NCBI GenBank assembly: GCA_963931925.1
Contig: OZ007569.1
Coordinates: forward strand, 15,009,045-15,073,044
Source: Onchidella celtica
Taxonomy: Eukaryota > Mollusca > Gastropoda > Systellommatophora > Onchidiidae
Length of the DNA: 64,000 nucleotides
Direction: 5' to 3'
Positions 12,473 through 23,275 of the stretch are shown piece by piece. The notes under the pieces are model-generated. The model worked only from the letters and a program-made list of their open reading frames with translations. It searched no databases and was not told the origin of the DNA. Each line of letters begins with the position of its first letter. The stretch's first letter is position 1. The position numbers and the translations under genes were made by a program.

Positions 12473-14180
12473 TTAGAGTTCTGAAACTCAATTCTGTACC
12501 ATGCCTAAGTCTTCAAGCTAAACAGTACAGTAGTGCAATAACAATCAGAGAGTATTCTGTGCTCTGTACAAAGCATATCGATGGTGTCGGGCGCAAACCA
12601 GCCAAGTCTAAAAATGTCATATTACTTTATCGCACCAATTTATGAAGCCTGGAATCCTTCATCACATGGAAAAGTAGCCGTTACCATTATCCAGTAGAAA
12701 TACTCAAACTAAATTGTGATCAAACCAGCTAGGTCCATTTCCCATTTGTTTTATCGGCAGTTTTTTCTTTCTCCTGTAAAATTTGCATATTTCGACTTGG
12801 CCGATTTGTTCCTGACACCACCGATATCGTCGGCCGATTGAATGACTATCTGAAAGAAGCCATAACTCTTGCAAAATTTGATTTACCCAGTTTTGGAAAA
12901 AACGATCTACAATTTATTAAGAAACGACGAGAATGAATGGCAGAATAATTATGTAAAGACTTTTATCACAAGCCCAGCATTTCATGGCCAGTCTAAATAT
13001 GACAGTTTAAATTGGTAAATTTAACACCTGTCAATGGACACTGCTGATCACGAAACTACCACCTGGCAGGGATAAAATGGACATGACTGCGTTTGTTTTA
13101 CCACACATTGGCAAGCTTTGTCTGGGTATTGCATTGCGTTAGTTTCTTGAATTTGTATACAATTTTGCTATAAGGGATTCTCTTATTGACAAACAAAACA
13201 CAAAAGACCAGTTAACTTAATAAAGCCAGTTAAGTAATCAACATTCGGAAACCCAGTAAAGAGATTATAAACAACTTCATCAATGGTTATTTCTGAGTGA
13301 AACGAATCCCCATTATTACAGGAAAGTGAAAGAGAGCTATAATTAAAAACAAAAATTAAGGTCAATGAGCGAATTATCTACTTGGCTGAGCATCAATTAG
13401 AGCCACTTTAGCACCGGGTTTGTCAGACTGTACGAGTTAGAATTGGAAGTGGCCACTCTCCAGGGCTTCAGTCTTAATGATCCTCACTGATCGGTTTTGT
13501 TATCGATCCCTTCATTTCAACACGGGCTTTCAATCACAACTTGCACCTGAACTTTAAAAAGATGGAAAAATCGATCAATAGAAAATACATCGCTAAATTT
13601 AAAACCGATATCGATGATCGATGAATTCTCTGATCAAAAATCGACCTAGAAAGAGCTCTTTTTTTATCTGAAAAAAAGTACAAACAATCATATTTCTATT
13701 CATACTGCGATATCAATCAAGACAATTTTTGTTCCTTTTTTTTTTAGACGACAATCCAATATTTGAACAACCTTGTTCAAAACAGGCCCATGAACTTAAA
13801 AAGTGACGTAAATTGTAGTGGCACGAGTACGACAACCAGTGATCCAACTCTCCACAGAAACCTAGGAGATTTAGACCGGTTGTTCGTTCTCTTCGCCCAG
13901 TGTTTTTCTGGCAAAGGACAAAATCGATGTCGTCAGCATTATTGAAAAGAGAGGGTTAGAAATCAAAGCAGCTTTACATTTTGACACGAGACACACAGCA
14001 AATCCTGCCGACACCGCCTCTCCGTTTACTTCCTACTCCTCTCGGGCCTCCCGACGTCACTGTACAGCTCAGGCAGTCGCTTCTCTCCTCCTCTGTTGTT
14101 TGCTAGATTAATCTCCCCTCCTAATGTATACTCAATCAGATAATACCATACACACACTCTCGCGCATTCCAGGCTCACAT
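12473..14180. other. non-coding stretch, no gene recognised
   Basis: AT-rich sequence. A few ATCGAT-type motifs cluster at 13500-13640. The 60-codon frames at 13183-13365 and 13763-13945 have no recognisable content. Confidence 0.5.
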
Positions 14181-14258
14181 CAACACACCCACCCTTAAAT
14201 TAACGGTTCCCAACGTACACACACACACACACACACACAAATGGACAGACCCAAGGAA

Positions 14259-14289
<31 letters not shown>

Positions 14290-14386
14290 TCACCCCACAG
14301 AGATGTCAACACATACACACCTAAATTAACCGTCCTCAACACACACACACACACACACACTCACAAATAGACCCCCTGACTCTCTC

Positions 14387-14435
<49 letters not shown>

Positions 14436-14578
14436 ACTCCACGGATATTAACACATTCACATTTAAATTAACAGTTCTCAACACATCCACACTTACACAG
14501 ATAGACAGACCCATGGAATCTCTCTCTCTCTCTCTTTCCTTCTGTCTCTCTCTCTCTCTCTTCACTCCACACAGATAA
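14181..14578 (+). repeat. composite array: three units containing both CA and TC microsatellites
   Basis: Units start near 14181, 14308 and 14449 (period about 127-141 bp). Each reads: AACAC plus ACC/ACA, TTAAATTAAC or CTAAATTAAC, GGTTCCCAAC or a variant, a (CA)n run, ACAAATGGACAGACCC or ATAGACAGACCC, GGAATC, a (TC)n run, then CTTCACTCCAC or CTTCACCCCAC. Two different dinucleotide tracts are fixed parts of each unit, so the array grew by unit duplication and not by slippage alone. Confidence 0.8.
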
Positions 14579-15110
14579 TAGGACCACTTCTCCCTCTGCC
14601 CCAAGGGGCAGTAGAAAATTTGGAACGGTCGGTAATTACGTCACAGAAAAAGAAACGAAACGAAAAAAAAAAACAACCCTACTTTCCCCTTGGCCTCGCA
14701 CTTTCCTCAACCCATTAAAATCGAAAGTCCTCCAGCGCGGTGACTCCCTCCTCTCCTCCTCCCTCCCTCCTCCAACTCCCAGAATTGCTGATTTGACAAG
14801 ATTTGATCGCGGAAGGAAGGAGCGGGCGGGTTAACCTCTCTTCAATGCTAATCTTCCAGCCAGCAACATCGGCAAAGGCATAATCTCACATCATCAACAT
14901 CTTGTCCTCAGCCACAACACAGTGACATGAATGAAGAATAAACGAAAATGTTGGACCAGAAAGGCGAAGAGAGGAAAGAATGACTGTGTCCCTCTAGAAA
15001 AGCCGGGGGTCAAAGGCTAATTACCAACCTCTGACCTAAGGAAATCACCATAATCATTATCACCGCAGTTCATCCTTAAACTCGTCATAATTTTGTCCAT
15101 TTTCGAGGTG
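14579..15110. other. non-coding stretch, no gene recognised
   Basis: Moderately GC-rich with CCTCCCTCC-type pyrimidine runs around 14750-14770. No gene signature and no mobile-element end was seen. Confidence 0.5.
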
Positions 15111-15156
15111 GTTGTTGGTAGGCGCGCGTAGTATTTTCCACTATAAGTCATTACTG

Positions 15157-16270
15157 GCTTATCAGCACCACTTATCTATGGGGTGCCTCAAGGCTCTGTC
15201 TTAGGGCCCATTTTGTTCATCATGTACACATCACCCCTATCAGACATCATCAGCAGTCATGGATTGGATTATCACCTGTACGCTGATGACACCCAAGTGT
15301 ACATTCCCATCTGCCAAGGTGATGAGCAACAACGGATCCAGGCCATCGAGAACTGCTTACAGGATGTCAAGCAATGGATGTTTGACAATAAACTCAAACT
15401 CAATGACAGCAAAACTGAGATAATTTTACTTGGAGCCAAAAATTCTAGATCTAATGTGAAAATTGATAACTTAAATCTTGACGGTACTACCATCAACGTA
15501 ACATCTGGAGCCATTAAGAACCTTGGCGTCTATTTCGACTCAGACCTGTCCATGAAAATCTATGTTACAAAACTTTGCCAAACAATGCACTTTCACTTGC
15601 GGAATATCAGTAAGATCAGAAAATGTATTGATGAAGAGACCGCAAAGATTCTGGTCCAGGCATTTATTGTCAGTCATCTAGATTATTGCAACTCTTTGCT
15701 CATTGGTATCCCTGAGGCAACTATTTATAGATTACAAAAGATAGAGAACAAGGCTGCTAGACTTGTTACTTTATCAAAAACATCAGAACATATTCAACCA
15801 GTTCTTCAAAACCTTCATTGGTTGCCTGTTAGAGAGCGTATTCGATTTAAGATTTTTTGCATTGTGTTTAAATGCCTCAATCAAAGCTCACCAGAATATC
15901 TTGCAGAGCTCATTGAAAAATACATCCCACCCAAAAAATTGAGATCAGCAGAAGCAAATTTATTAGTAGTGCCCAGATCAAGAACAATCATGGGAGAAAG
16001 AGCTTTTTCAGTGTGTGCACCTAAAATGTGGAATGACTTGACTGATCATGTGAAACATTCAAACAGCTTGATCCAATTCAAAAGAAAACTTAAAACAGCG
16101 TTGTTTACAAAAGCGTATACGCAGGTTATGTAACATTCTTGAGACAGTGATTAGGTATAGGTTGATGAAAATGTGTGTTGTGTGACTGTGAGAACTGTTA
16201 AGCGCTTTAGAGCACTCTTCTGTGGAATCAGGCGCTATAGAAATGACTTATTATTATTATTATTATTATT
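15157..16270 (+). mobile_element. CR1/L2-type LINE, 5'-truncated
   Basis: A 1.1-kb non-LTR retrotransposon piece holding the second half of a reverse transcriptase plus a 3' untranslated region. The 3' end has the paired GCGCTTTAGAGCA and GGCGCTATAGAAATGA motifs followed by a (TTA)n/(ATT)n tail (16248-16270). This is the usual 3' structure of CR1/L2-type elements. It is cut off at its 5' side inside the palm domain, as expected from incomplete reverse transcription. It sits in a PAL copy with ATTACTG on both sides. The open frame is uninterrupted, so the insertion is probably fairly recent. Confidence 0.9.
15159..16133 (+). CDS. partial reverse transcriptase of the LINE (palm motif to C-terminus)
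   Basis: The frame runs 324 codons to TAA at 16131-16133 with no stop. It has no start of its own because the element is truncated, so I begin at the first in-frame codon inside the LINE. Residues 8-17 read [10 protein letters not shown], followed by the catalytic YADD at residues 41-44 (LYADDTQVY). A KQWM...NKLKLN..KTE block is next, then [12 protein letters not shown]. The C-terminal part has the [14 protein letters not shown] signature and an [15 protein letters not shown] block typical of CR1/L2-like polymerases. Fingers, endonuclease and ORF1 are missing, so it cannot act alone. Confidence 0.9.
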   Translation, partial: LSAPLIYGVPQGSVLGPILFIMYTSPLSDIISSHGLDYHLYADDTQVYIPICQGDEQQRIQAIENCLQDVKQWMFDNKLKLNDSKTEIILLGAKNSRSNVKIDNLNLDGTTINVTSGAIKNLGVYFDSDLSMKIYVTKLCQTMHFHLRNISKIRKCIDEETAKILVQAFIVSHLDYCNSLLIGIPEATIYRLQKIENKAARLVTLSKTSEHIQPVLQNLHWLPVRERIRFKIFCIVFKCLNQSSPEYLAELIEKYIPPKKLRSAEANLLVVPRSRTIMGERAFSVCAPKMWNDLTDHVKHSNSLIQFKRKLKTALFTKAYTQVM

Positions 16271-16396
16271 ATTACTGAACGGTGGACACGTTTTTTCTCT
16301 ATTTGGCTTTGTAATTGCACTACGCTCCCCTAACAACGTTCCTTTGGGTTTGCCAGTACTGCAGTACCATGACACTCCTCTTCATACAACGAAGCA

Positions 16397-16978
16397 TTTG
16401 TTCGGGGACCGTAGTCTGATTACAAAGACATGGTTGGTCTAGAGAGAGGGACACAGTGGTGTTGAGGCAAGGTGCTCGCCTCTCATGCCGAAGGTACCGG
16501 GTTCAAATCCCGGCCAGTGCAGGCATATTGGAATTTGGTTTTTTTTTTTTTGTTGTTGTTTTTATTTTCCAGGCCCTGATCCTATGGGCGGTAGAATCGA
16601 GCACCTAGCCTTCTCGGATAAGAACGAAAAAGTCGGAGGGCCGGATGCATGCATACGTTTAAAATACCTTGGCAGTTCGAAATCGAAAAGAGCAGGCCGA
16701 ACAGGTCGCTGCCCGGGCAAATTTAAATAAAAATTCATCCCTACCACTCCCCGTCCCCCCACCCCCCCTAAAAAAAAAAACCCGCCGACTGGCGCTGCAC
16801 TGTGGCGACGATGTGTCTATTCCAGTTGTAACTGGGCTGCAATGACACAGAGGCAAATTTCCCAAATGGGATTAAAGAAGTAGATCTAGATTTATAGAAA
16901 ATATAGAGAAAATACTGCGTTGCGTGCACTGCCCAGTTAGGCCTTACTGTATAAAATCTTACTGCCCCGCTAACAACA
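16397..16978 (+). mobile_element. PAL short inverted-repeat element, copy 5, split by a SINE
   Basis: The left part (16397-16429) reads TTTGTTCGGGGACCGTAG then TCTGATTACAAAG. The right part (about 16898-16978) reads ATATAGAGAAAATACTG, GTGCACTGCCCAGTTAG, CTTACTGTATAAAAT and CCCCGCTAACAACA. The two halves together give the normal plus-strand order of the family. Between them lies a tRNA-derived SINE. This copy sits only 60 bp from copy 4 and in the opposite orientation. Confidence 0.75.
16434..16890 (+). mobile_element. tRNA-derived SINE, about 450 bp
   Basis: The 5' module (about 16450-16525) resembles a tRNA with an A-box-like AGTGGTGTTGAGGCAAGGTG and a clear B box GGTTCAAATCC in CGGGTTCAAATCCCGG. 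A body follows (about 16560-16780), then poly-A at 16769-16780. The 3' part (16781-16890) has GGCGCTGCACTGTGGCGACG, CTGGGCTGCAATGACACAG and GCAAATTTCCCAAATGGGAT, resembling LINE-shared SINE tails. It interrupts PAL copy 5. I could not define the target duplication, so the exact ends are approximate. Confidence 0.7.
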
Positions 16979-17329
16979 GCATCAAAGACTTCTCCCTTTC
17001 TGCCTGCGACAACACCAACTTGCTTCACATTCTCTGGAAAATGAGCTTCCTTCCCTACCTTCGACCTCCCCCCCCCCCCCCCCCCCGTGTATATCTGCTG
17101 TAAAATCAAAGACCTCATTAATTCGGCTTATCCAAATCCGTGCTGCTTCACGTTCATCGTCCCCTACCCGAGTGATCAATAACTCATCTAATGCAAATGT
17201 GACAACGTCAGATCATAAACAGTGCCACCTATGATCCCTCTCCCTCACCTACAACATTCTTATTTTTCTCCCTCTTGTGCCATCCTCATCTCCTGTGTCA
17301 CTGAGATCAGCATTACGCAGAGTGACAGA

Positions 17330-17480
17330 ATGTACGAAAGGCCTTGCGCTGCCTCCTCTTTCATTCTAGAATCTACCTCCCTCCTCCCAACACGCTTAAA
17401 AATTCCACTGCCAACTCTGTCCCTCTTTTCAAATCAAGATCACAAATTTGCCTCCTCACTTCGAAGGTCTTCTAGAGATC
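17330..17480 (+). mobile_element. possible eroded LINE 3' coding remnant
   Basis: In one plus frame the translation reads ...LPPPNTLKNST, then SVPLFKSRSQICLLTSKVF and a stop. This resembles the WNSLP...SLFKSRLKTHLF ending of many CR1-like reverse transcriptases. The characteristic tryptophan is not preserved and upstream similarity is weak. It could equally be chance, so treat it as a suggestion only. Confidence 0.25.
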
Positions 17481-17489
17481 TCTCACCGC

Positions 17490-20400
17490 TATCCTGATCT
17501 GCATTCACATTTTTGTTCATTCGTTCCAGTTGTTTTTCTCTTCTCCGGAACGCTTCCCTCTTTTATTCTCGCGACTCTGAGGCCCGAATCTCAGTCATGT
17601 TTACGTAACCGAAATCTAACAAATTAGGATGCCCGGATACCCTCGCTGTAGCCAGCACTAGCAATAAACATTGACACTAACCAAGATAGAGGACAGCTCT
17701 AAGAAAAAGCCAAGCCTGAACCCCGATTCTACGTCCAGGAAACATAGCGACCAATTCTGTACGCCCGACATAAAATGAAAAGGGTGCCGGAGGGAAATGA
17801 GACAGAGCGAGAGAGAAAGCCAGCGAAAGGGTGGGAGTGAGAGAAAGAGAGGGTGGGGGAGAAAGCGAGACAAACAGATAGCTTGAAAGAAAACGGAGAT
17901 ACGTGCAAAACCTAGATGGAAAGATAGATGTAATGAGTGAAAAAAGTGAAAGAGTATTATGAAGAGATAGAAAGACATGAAGGAGAAGGCGACAGAGGAG
18001 GAAAGGGCAGGAGATTGAGGCGAGATCGATACTTTTGCTGAGCGCAGCTTTTTAGAAAGAAAAAAGGAAAAAACAATTATGCTTTTTTTTCTCTCACTCA
18101 TTTCTCTGCAGAAAAATCTAATCGTTAAATTTCAGCGCCAAGAACAATAGTTTAGAAACCCAGTCTTGTCTCCTCGGCAAAATAAATCTCATTCGCTCTA
18201 AGGCTCGGTCTGATACGACTTCATAGTGCTATGGATGGCCGGTATTTGCTGATAACACACACGCCGTCACTTTGAAGGTGAGAAAACGTTTTCAAATGGC
18301 GATGCAACTTCACACGATCACCAAACGGGTTCTTTTAATAGCTTTGAGTGCAATGACGTCGGAGATAACGAGTCAATAATGCAAGACGCCATCAAACAAA
18401 GTGTGATGTCTCTCTTCACTTCATCAGTCAAGCACACATTTCCCACTTTTTTGGGGGGTACGGGTGGATTTGGCGTTCGAGTTAAATTGTTAGGGGAAAA
18501 CGCCAATTATAAGCAAACAAATCACAAAACGACATACTGTTTTCATTAACACCAGTGTTTTATAAAGATAGCAAAACACAATACTATGCCATGGTGGTTG
18601 ACAAAATACATGTATTGCAAAAAAAAAAAAACAACAACAGAATATCTGTGGGGACATACAATGTTGCGCACCATGCCAGTCTGGTGATCTGAGGCACCAT
18701 TTCGCGCCTTTGTTTTGGTATCTATCCAAAGCGTCACTTCGAGCCACCATACATTGATGGGCAGGGTGCGTTCCGAGAGTCCAAGTCTGGAACTCTCAGA
18801 CAATAAGTACCCGGCCCTCTCTTTATCATTCTATCTACAATTGTTTTATTTGTTTAAGTTTTTCTATCATGTAACTGTTTATCCTGATGGTCAATCAACC
18901 GAAAGCTTGATTTGTCTTTCGTTTCCCTTTGCGTTCGACTGTTTAGTTTCCGTATTACTTTTTACGCAACATGCAACTTTTTAGTTTTGTCACATTTTGA
19001 CCATACCATAGGGAACAGACCCCAATTTTTAGAAAGTATAATACTGTAAATACAATAAGAGTCATACTTACTTCATACTGATACGGTATACACTCCAGTT
19101 TTCCACTCAAGGATAATCCAAAGTACGTGAAATTAACCCTGCCACTGTCAAGTTTTATTCCACGAATTCAGAGCACTGAAAGCCAAAGAAATGCAGCAGT
19201 ATATCGGTTTATAGAAGAAAAAACGCCCAGTTTCCTATCCAACAACAAGCATTGTGGATTTTTGTTCACGAAAGTTGTCCACAAATGAACACAAAAACTG
19301 AAGTTTCCAGATGCTGTCAATCATTCACGAGCAGTCTACGCTGAAAAAGTAGAGTAGATATTCCTACATCGTCATTCCCAACTACTCACCCGTCCACCTT
19401 TTCCCGGAATCATTCTTGATAATAATGACAAACCGGCACAACGCCAAAATTCACCCAGGAAGACTGTCTTGGGAAAGAATTCACACAGCTAGCTAAAATT
19501 TTGCTCTGTAACCCCACGCGGAGAGAGTTTAATTCAGAACATACCCCCACACCAGGTATTTCCAACTCTGCGATATCTATGCATGTTATATAATATATAT
19601 GAATTCAACCTGTACCTTATCTAAAACATTGACAAGACATGTTTATAGTGAAATAACACAATAACATGAAGTGTTGAATAGCGAGGCTAGACTCCGGTTT
19701 TTCCGAAATAGATTTGCTCTGGACTGCTCGTTGCCTGCATTTCTTTCTTGCATTGATAAGTTCTCTCACTGCCGCTGATGGAGAGGTGTACTTCGATAGG
19801 CATTTTCTGTGTGGATATTGCGTTTTCGTGGGTGGACTCACAAGTTTTTCATTTTATATACATTTATTTAGACCAGATGAAATAAACTTGAATAGGTTTG
19901 GACATACCTTAACATTACACGAAAGCATCAAATTTTAATATTCTCCATGGCCAGGCTATTATTATCATAGATCTTAAATATTAATGTTAATGGTGATACC
20001 CTATCGGAGTGACCAGTGGTCATTGGCGAGGAGATGACCATTAATCCCGCACAAATAAAAGGCCCACTACTGTCTCTTGGGTTGAATTGCCGTGTGTTCA
20101 ATTCACTGGAGTGTCCCATGTCGTCCAACAACTGGTATTACGTCCGACTCAACCTGTCATCAGATCTGTAGTGTTTGTGTGGACTAAGAACGGGCATAGT
20201 GTCTGCCCCACATAGCCATGGCAACAATACTTAAGTAACATCGCGCGGTGAAGTCAAGTTTTAATCTTTCTAGTCTAGCCAGCGCGGTGCCCTCTCTTTT
20301 TATCTTAACTATGAAAGCCGCGAATGAGATTCGCAATACAAAAACAGCTATTTAATCGTCTAGACTTCCGTTCCTACCTGTGCAGCACGCATTTCCACTC

Positions 20401-20877
20401 TCTATCTCTCCCCTTCCCCCACTCTTGTCTTACTGAGTATCGCGTACTCACGCCCACAACCGTTCTATTCCTGCACGTTATCCTTTTCTTCCTCTCTCTC
20501 TCTCTCTCTGTCTCTGTTGTCTCGGCTAATACCAAGACAGTCAGGCTTTGTTATGCTAAGTCATTTGTTTATGTTGTCTATTTATCCCGACAGGCTGCCT
20601 CATCTTTTTTTTTCCTGATTCAACACCCCCCCCCCTCCCTTCCCCGAGGCCTCCACCAGCGACGGATCTGTAATTAGCCATGCTCAAAGCTCAAACTTAG
20701 CCCTACATTCCTTCATAAAACTCTTCTATTAGACGCAACCATACAGTCACATACACAATGTAGTAGCATAATTTTCTACAAAAGACGTCAGGTCACATAA
20801 CAAGCAGTTTCACAATTATTTTCCGGCAAGCAATATGGTACAAGAAATGAAATTTAAACAAGGTCCGGGCTTTTCTT
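17490..20877. other. non-coding stretch with a purine-rich tract
   Basis: No gene recognised. About 17760-18075 is GA-rich on the plus strand, giving a Leu/Ser/Phe-rich minus-strand frame of 147 codons that I regard as an artefact. The rest is AT-rich, with poly-A or poly-T runs (18620, 20608) and a C run at 20625. Confidence 0.5.
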
Positions 20878-21165
20878 CACAAGAATGTGTGTAGACCTAC
20901 TGATATTTAACACAAGAATGTGAGTAGACCTAGCGATATTTAACACAAGAATGTGAGTAAACCTACCGATATTTAACACAAGAATGTGTGTAGACCTACC
21001 GATATTTAACACAAGAATGTGAGTAGACCTACCGATATTTAACACAAGAATGTGAGTAGACCTACCGATATTTAACACAAGAATGCAAGTACAACAATAT
21101 CTAATACAAGTCTGTAACCACTGACATTTAACCCACGAATGTATCAATTGATACCTAACCAGTAT
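20878..21165 (+). repeat. 33-bp minisatellite, about seven good units
   Basis: The unit starts AAGAATGTGAGTAGACCTAC and ends CGATATTTAACAC. It recurs exactly every 33 bp at 20881, 20914, 20947, 20980, 21013, 21046 and 21079, then decays to 21165. Because 33 is a multiple of three, the minus strand stays open and reads HILVLNIGRST repeatedly. There are no unique spacers, so it is not a CRISPR array. Confidence 0.95.
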
Positions 21166-23106
21166 CTGTCCTGACATTCCAGTAAACGAGGTCGATTAGA
21201 TTTTAGAGTGTCGTTTTGACACACACACACACACAAATAAAAAAATATTGAACCTCTTTCCGCTTTTTGGCAACCCAAATATAAAAAGAAATTTTTAAAA
21301 ATCTTGAATTCAATCCATTCTGTACATCACAAATCAGATCAAATTCACAAATTAAGTTCACAAATCACAATCAAATTCACAAATTTCTCTAAAATTATAA
21401 GGAGTCCATTTCAGAAGGTGCCAAGTAATTTAGAAAAAAAAAAAATCACACCAAATACCACAACTCGACGAATTAATTCAATATTTCTAACAAATTAATT
21501 CCGAATTAATTGCTAGTGGCATACGGCATCACAGAGTGTCAAAATATCCAATGCTGATAACACTATTTCTCTGGAGAAGATTGTAAAACCGGTTGTATAC
21601 CGTGAGAGGTTAACTGTTTACCAGTTATCGCTCATGTCCATCTGTGTAAATGAAGTGGTCTAAGCAGTTAAAAGGTACAAGGTTAGTAATCCAACACCGA
21701 TGTTTGGGGTGCCTGTTGCGCACCCTCTCCCTGCACTCCGCGCTCACCACACTGCACCATAACAGCACCCGGCCTCACGGCTAGCCGACTCCTATCAACA
21801 GCTGGCCTTGCGCGTGTCCCACGGTCCTCCTCGCCCCATTCTCCCCTCCCCACTGCCCGCCACCCCCCGAAACTCCCTCGCTGTGAAATTCCCGTACTCA
21901 AACCCTACTACAGCGCGCGGCTCTGTTGCTGAGAGCGGCCGATAGCGGGTACAGGGTACCGTATCGAAATTCCGATACAACGCCTAACAAAGCGTATTGG
22001 CGCGCTATCATTCCACAGATAATGGGCTGCATCGATATTTACAAATTCAGTGTTTACACAACTCTCGAAACCACACGAAATAACTGTCTTATAAATGAAT
22101 AAAGGAACGTGAAAATAAATATTTCAGCTGGTATGTTTGTGTTTCTTTCGTCAAAACTGATAATAATGTCGCTGTTTTAAGAACAATGGAAATCACTTCA
22201 AAATAAAACAAAACAAAATTAAACAGAATGGTAATCCTGTAATACGCCTCGCTGTCTCTTTTCGTGGGGTAAAATACCTTTACAAAATTCTTCACATTTT
22301 CGTATTGGCGCTATTTTCAGACCAGGAAATAGATTATGTCACAACAGGCCAAAGTATCTTGTGAGATCTTGGAATAAAACAAGCAATTAAGAAATTATTT
22401 CTTCCCTAGAACTAACAGCTTTCCAATCCTTGCTGCCTATGAAAGAGACAGATCACCTATCGAAGAAATAAAATGCCTCCGGATGCCGTTTGTTCTCACA
22501 AAAGAGTTCTGCATTTTGTTTAAATAATACATTATACACATTCATGTACCTATATTTCTGTTTAGTTTTGCTGTTTTCCTAGATGTAATAATTTTGATTC
22601 AACCTCGGTTTTCTATATCATATCTCTCTGCCCTTCACTGAAAGTCCCGTATGAAGAGCCATCGGTCACTAATTTTAGCGAGTGTGCCAGACATTTGCTG
22701 GCGTCTAGAAAGTAGCAACATTTCTTCCACAGATGAGGTTCCTTCACACAAGAAGACCTTTCCTACCTTACAGCTGTTCTTTCTACATGGCCAAATTTGT
22801 CACAATGCAGGAAGAATTCGCTACCAGTTGTGTTCGTGTGTATAACCGCTATAATACAGGATGCACTGCCGCTATCAAAATGCTCAAGCTGTCAATGGAG
22901 CAGTGCTAAATGCAGGAAGATGGGTAGATGGATCTAGAGGGATGGTTACGGGTGAAGGGACAATGGCAAGCTATACAAGGACCACTGATCATGTTCAAAT
23001 CTATTTCTAAATTTTATTCATATTCATGGTCGATAATCCAATGATTTCCTGATCTTTGTAGGCCGACGATCTGATATTTTACCTCGCACGGGTAATAGAA
23101 AGTCTT
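21166..23106. other. non-coding stretch with a GC-rich patch
   Basis: AT-rich except for about 21690-21990, which is GC- and CpG-rich (CGCGCTCACC, GCGCGCGGCTC, TTGGCGCGCTATC). No splice pair or domain was recognised in that patch. It could be a small CpG island, a promoter or an old GC-rich repeat. Confidence 0.4.
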
Positions 23107-23169
23107 TCTCTCTCTCTCTCTCTCACTCTCTTTCTCTCTCTCTCTCTCTCACTCTCTTTCTCTCTCTCA

Positions 23170-23264
<95 letters not shown>

Positions 23265-23275
23265 TTCACTCTCAT
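23107..23275 (+). repeat. (TC)n microsatellite, about 170 bp
   Basis: Long CT dinucleotide run with CACTCTCTTT interruptions at regular spacing near 23126 and 23150-23170. The Arg/Glu-rich minus-strand frame is a repeat artefact. Confidence 0.95.

Larger units (their letters stand above)
15111..16337 (-). mobile_element. PAL short inverted-repeat element, copy 4, split by a LINE
   Basis: The left part (15111-15156) runs from GTTGTTGGTAGGCGCG through AGTATTTTCC to GTCATTACTG. The right part (16271-16337) runs from ATTACTGAACGGTGGACACG through TTTGGCTTTGTAATTG to CTCCCCTAACAAC. Together they match the minus-strand order of the copies at 1615 and 6434. The 7-bp ATTACTG is present on both sides of the interruption, marking the insertion point of the LINE at 15157-16270. 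Confidence 0.85.

Noticed and set aside
20878-21165. Regular direct repeats that could suggest a CRISPR array
   Set aside because: Units abut without unique spacers, in a eukaryotic context.
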